NCBI GenBank assembly: GCA_004376385.1
Contig: SOJY01000137.1
Location: 1-17,000 of the forward strand
Length of the DNA stretch: 17,000 nt
DNA from: Candidatus Bathyarchaeum sp.
GTDB lineage: Archaea; Thermoproteota; Bathyarchaeia; Bathyarchaeales; Bathyarchaeaceae
Direction: 5' to 3'
Shown here: piece after piece, positions 15,758 through 17,000 of the stretch
Position numbering within the stretch: position 1 is the stretch's first letter
Layout: every line of letters starts with the position of its first letter
Notes under the pieces: model-generated
Seen by the model: the letters and a program-made list of their open reading frames with translations, nothing else
The model's database searches: none
What the model was told of the DNA's origin: nothing
Position numbers and translations under genes: made by a program

Positions 15758-16204
15758 TCAAGGTTCCAGTTGGCGTGCCCTTGTTTTCATCCAGTCTGTG
15801 ACCTTGCTTTCTGTCATCTTCTTAGCTTGCTGCTGTTCTTCCAGTTTCTCTTTTATGAGCGCTAACAGTTTCGCTGGTTTAACGGGTTTTGTAACGTAAG
15901 CGTCTGCTCCTTGATTCAGGGCTTCCATGGCGTTCTCTATGCTAGGGTAGCCTGTGACCATAATCTTCACCATCTTTGGCGTGGTCTCATGCAATTTCGC
16001 GAGTAGTTGTGTGCCTTCCATATCGGGCAGTTTAATGTCCAACAAAGCCAAGTTGAAGAATTTATTTTTCAACTTCTGTTCAGCTTCTGCTCCTGTCTCA
16101 GCGGCATCAGTTTCGTATCCTTTTTGCTCAAGTATATTCTTCATGGTTTCTCGTATGTTTTCGTCGTCTTCCACTATGAGTATTCTGGGTTTATTTCTTG
16201 TCAA
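15758..16204 (-). CDS. CheY-like single-domain response regulator
   Basis: A receiver domain of two-component signalling that takes a phosphate from a histidine kinase. Of 148 residues, 6-122 form the receiver fold. The acidic pocket is E12, D13 and D14, the phosphorylated aspartate is D56 (LLDIKLPD), and the switch and catalytic residues are T84 (VTGYPS) and K106 (VTKPV). The last 25 residues are a helical, polar tail without a DNA-binding domain, so output is probably by protein contact. The start is TTG 16204, which is well supported: a perfect Shine-Dalgarno GGAGGTGA (16211-16218) lies six bases upstream. Directly upstream is the tail of a broken histidine kinase gene, so its natural partner seems lost here. 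Confidence 0.93.
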   Translation of the reverse strand: MTRNKPRILIVEDDENIRETMKNILEQKGYETDAAETGAEAEQKLKNKFFNLALLDIKLPDMEGTQLLAKLHETTPKMVKIMVTGYPSIENAMEALNQGADAYVTKPVKPAKLLALIKEKLEEQQQAKKMTESKVTDWMKTRARQLEP

Positions 16205-16210
16205 TAGCCT

Positions 16211-16218
16211 TCACCTCC
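16211..16218 (-). promoter_or_regulatory. Perfect Shine-Dalgarno site of the response regulator
   Basis: GGAGGTGA on the minus strand matches the archaeal anti-Shine-Dalgarno sequence exactly and is six bases before TTG 16204. It fixes an otherwise uncertain TTG start. It lies just after the stop of the kinase relic, as in a coupled kinase-regulator operon. Confidence 0.7.
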
Positions 16219-16223
16219 ACCAT

Positions 16224-16330
16224 TCATCTGTTAGGCAGCTTAACCGTGAAAGTTGATCCTTTTCCTTTCTCGCCTTCAACTGCGATGACGCCGACGTGAA
16301 CCTCAACATTTTCTTGGATATTGCTAAATC
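16224..16330 (-). pseudogene. Frameshifted C-terminal relic of a histidine kinase
   Basis: This piece encodes only the very end of a HATPase_c domain. One frame reads LAISKKM, the G2-box end seen in kinases as GLGLAISKK. At about 16305-16309 the frame changes, and the next frame reads VEVHVGVIAVEGEKGKGS, then TFTVKLPNR and a stop at 16224-16226. Restoring one base joins the two into the normal kinase C-terminus, which in the family reads like SKKIVEAHGG...VES..GKGSTF. Everything upstream (sensor, DHp, N box, G1 box) is missing, since the next gene ends at 16353. The position directly before the regulator's ribosome binding site indicates an old kinase-regulator operon that lost its kinase. 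Confidence 0.75.
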
Positions 16331-16352
16331 ACGCGGATGTTCTTTTTTAATT

Positions 16353-16697
16353 TTATTCTTTGTCAACTGCACTTTTCCTCAACTCCTTTATATAATCTGG
16401 AAACCCGCAACCTTTCTTTTCTTCAAATTTCAACCCAAGCTCACTGTATAACTTCTTGAGAATCATTTGCTCTATAACTCGGGCTGCTGAAGCCATCAGC
16501 ATCTCTAAACTAGCAGAAAAGACCTCGGGTTTATCAGATATCTCTTCCAACTTCAAACATGAGTGATTCTCCAAAAATTCATAGATGACTTTGGCGCCAT
16601 CTTCTTTCAAAATCTGTTTCAGCGTTTCATCTACCACTTCCACAAAAAACGCGTTCCACCCTTCCCCTTTTTCAACGGCGTTAATCATGTCAAACAC
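16353..16697 (-). CDS. Small NitrOD5-like domain protein
   Basis: A 114-residue helical cytoplasmic protein. The central part (about 36-82) reads AKVIYEFLENHSCLKLEEIS, then DKP, VFSASLEMLM and IEQMILKKLY. This resembles the small NitrOD5 domain found alone or as an output module in thaumarchaeal and bathyarchaeal signalling proteins. The match is from memory and partial. The C-terminal tail carries a single cysteine (GCGFPDYIKEL). It is encoded just upstream of the kinase relic and the response regulator, which fits a signalling role but does not prove it. The start is GTG 16697, with ATG 16688 as an alternative. An AT-rich TATA-like sequence at about 16750-16762 would give a leader of about 30 bases. 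Confidence 0.65.
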   Translation of the reverse strand: MFDMINAVEKGEGWNAFFVEVVDETLKQILKEDGAKVIYEFLENHSCLKLEEISDKPEVFSASLEMLMASAARVIEQMILKKLYSELGLKFEEKKGCGFPDYIKELRKSAVDKE

Positions 16698-16944
16698 TTT
16701 AACTAACTTCCGCTACCCCCACCACTTGCCTAACGAATATTATTACAAATATATTTAATTTAAATGATGTGAACACATACTATGTATTGCAGTTAACAAA
16801 ATTTGTTCGAATTCCGAATCAAAACACGCATACAAGACACGACCTTTCTGCCTTAAACAATTGCTCATGAGGCTGTTTTATTCAACAAAATCCAAAAACG
16901 CCTAAAGCATGATTTCGGGCAAATAGCCCCACTTTAGTGTTAGT
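16698..16944. other. AT-rich intergenic region after the tRNA
   Basis: No gene is seen. It contains TATA-like stretches for the minus-strand gene below (about 16740-16765, including a TTTAATTTAAA near-palindrome). Just below the tRNA 3' end there are short T-runs on the minus strand that could end tRNA transcription. Confidence 0.4.
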
Positions 16945-17000
16945 TGGTAGCGGGGAGTTGATTTGAACAACCGATCTCTGGGTTATGAGCCCAGCGGGTT
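16945..17000 (-). tRNA. Initiator tRNA-Met (CAT), 5' part outside window
   Basis: The minus strand carries the 3' two thirds of a tRNA. The anticodon arm is CTGGG-CTCATAA-CCCAG with anticodon CAT at 16985-16987. It is followed by a short variable loop and a T arm GGTTG-TTCAAAT-CAACT, then the acceptor strand CCCCGCT, discriminator A and an encoded CCA (16945-16947). Three consecutive G-C pairs next to the anticodon loop and a U at position 72, pairing with A1, mark an archaeal initiator rather than an elongator tRNA. The 5' acceptor strand and most of the D arm are beyond 17000. No intron is present in the visible anticodon loop. Confidence 0.92.

Noticed and set aside
1..17000. CRISPR arrays, insertion sequences, integrase sites or defence systems
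   Set aside because: No regularly spaced repeats, transposase or nuclease motifs, or long terminal inverted repeats were seen. The gene content is mainly conserved archaeal core.

Overview
The window comes from an archaeon. The evidence is a TFIIB-type factor (TFB) overlapping a Gar1 gene, an SRP19 gene facing an eS8 ribosomal protein gene, an initiator-type tRNA-Met with an A1-U72 acceptor end, TATA boxes about 25 bases before many start codons, and frequent TTG and GTG starts. The mix of a bacterial-type SMC-ScpA-ScpB set, a CheY-like regulator and a small domain resembling thaumarchaeal signalling domains suggests a TACK-group lineage such as Bathyarchaeia. That placement is inference.

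Layout. 1-1334 (minus): a membrane-anchored surface protein of CARDB-like repeats, cut by the window edge. 1497-2477 (minus): a membrane polyferredoxin of NapH/CcoG type. 2478-3111: mostly non-coding, with one possible gene relic. 3112-4320 (plus): a SerB-like phosphatase with two ACT domains. 4356-4706 (minus): an unknown small helical protein. 4707-5164: non-coding. 5165-7246 (plus): a three-gene operon of an unknown membrane protein, an ArsB/NhaD-superfamily permease and an unknown small soluble protein. 7417-9108 (minus): gar1, tfb and a zinc-ribbon/coiled-coil gene. 9387-9671 (plus): srp19, convergent with eS8 (9678-10070, minus). 10139-14944 (minus): smc-scpA-scpB, overlapping and translationally linked. 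15081-15623 (minus): a DUF2096-like protein. 15758-16697 (minus): a CheY-like response regulator, the frameshifted tail of a lost histidine kinase, and a small NitrOD5-like protein. 16945-17000 (minus): the 3' two thirds of an initiator tRNA-Met.

The genes fall into three themes. One is information processing: transcription initiation, H/ACA RNA-guided pseudouridylation, protein targeting, ribosome and initiator tRNA. A second is chromosome organisation by the SMC condensin. The third is membrane and signalling functions. Most of the window is conserved core gene content. The least explained parts are the permease operon with its two unknown partners, the orphan response regulator beside a decayed kinase, and two well-formed inverted repeats at the promoters of the zinc-ribbon and DUF2096-like genes.
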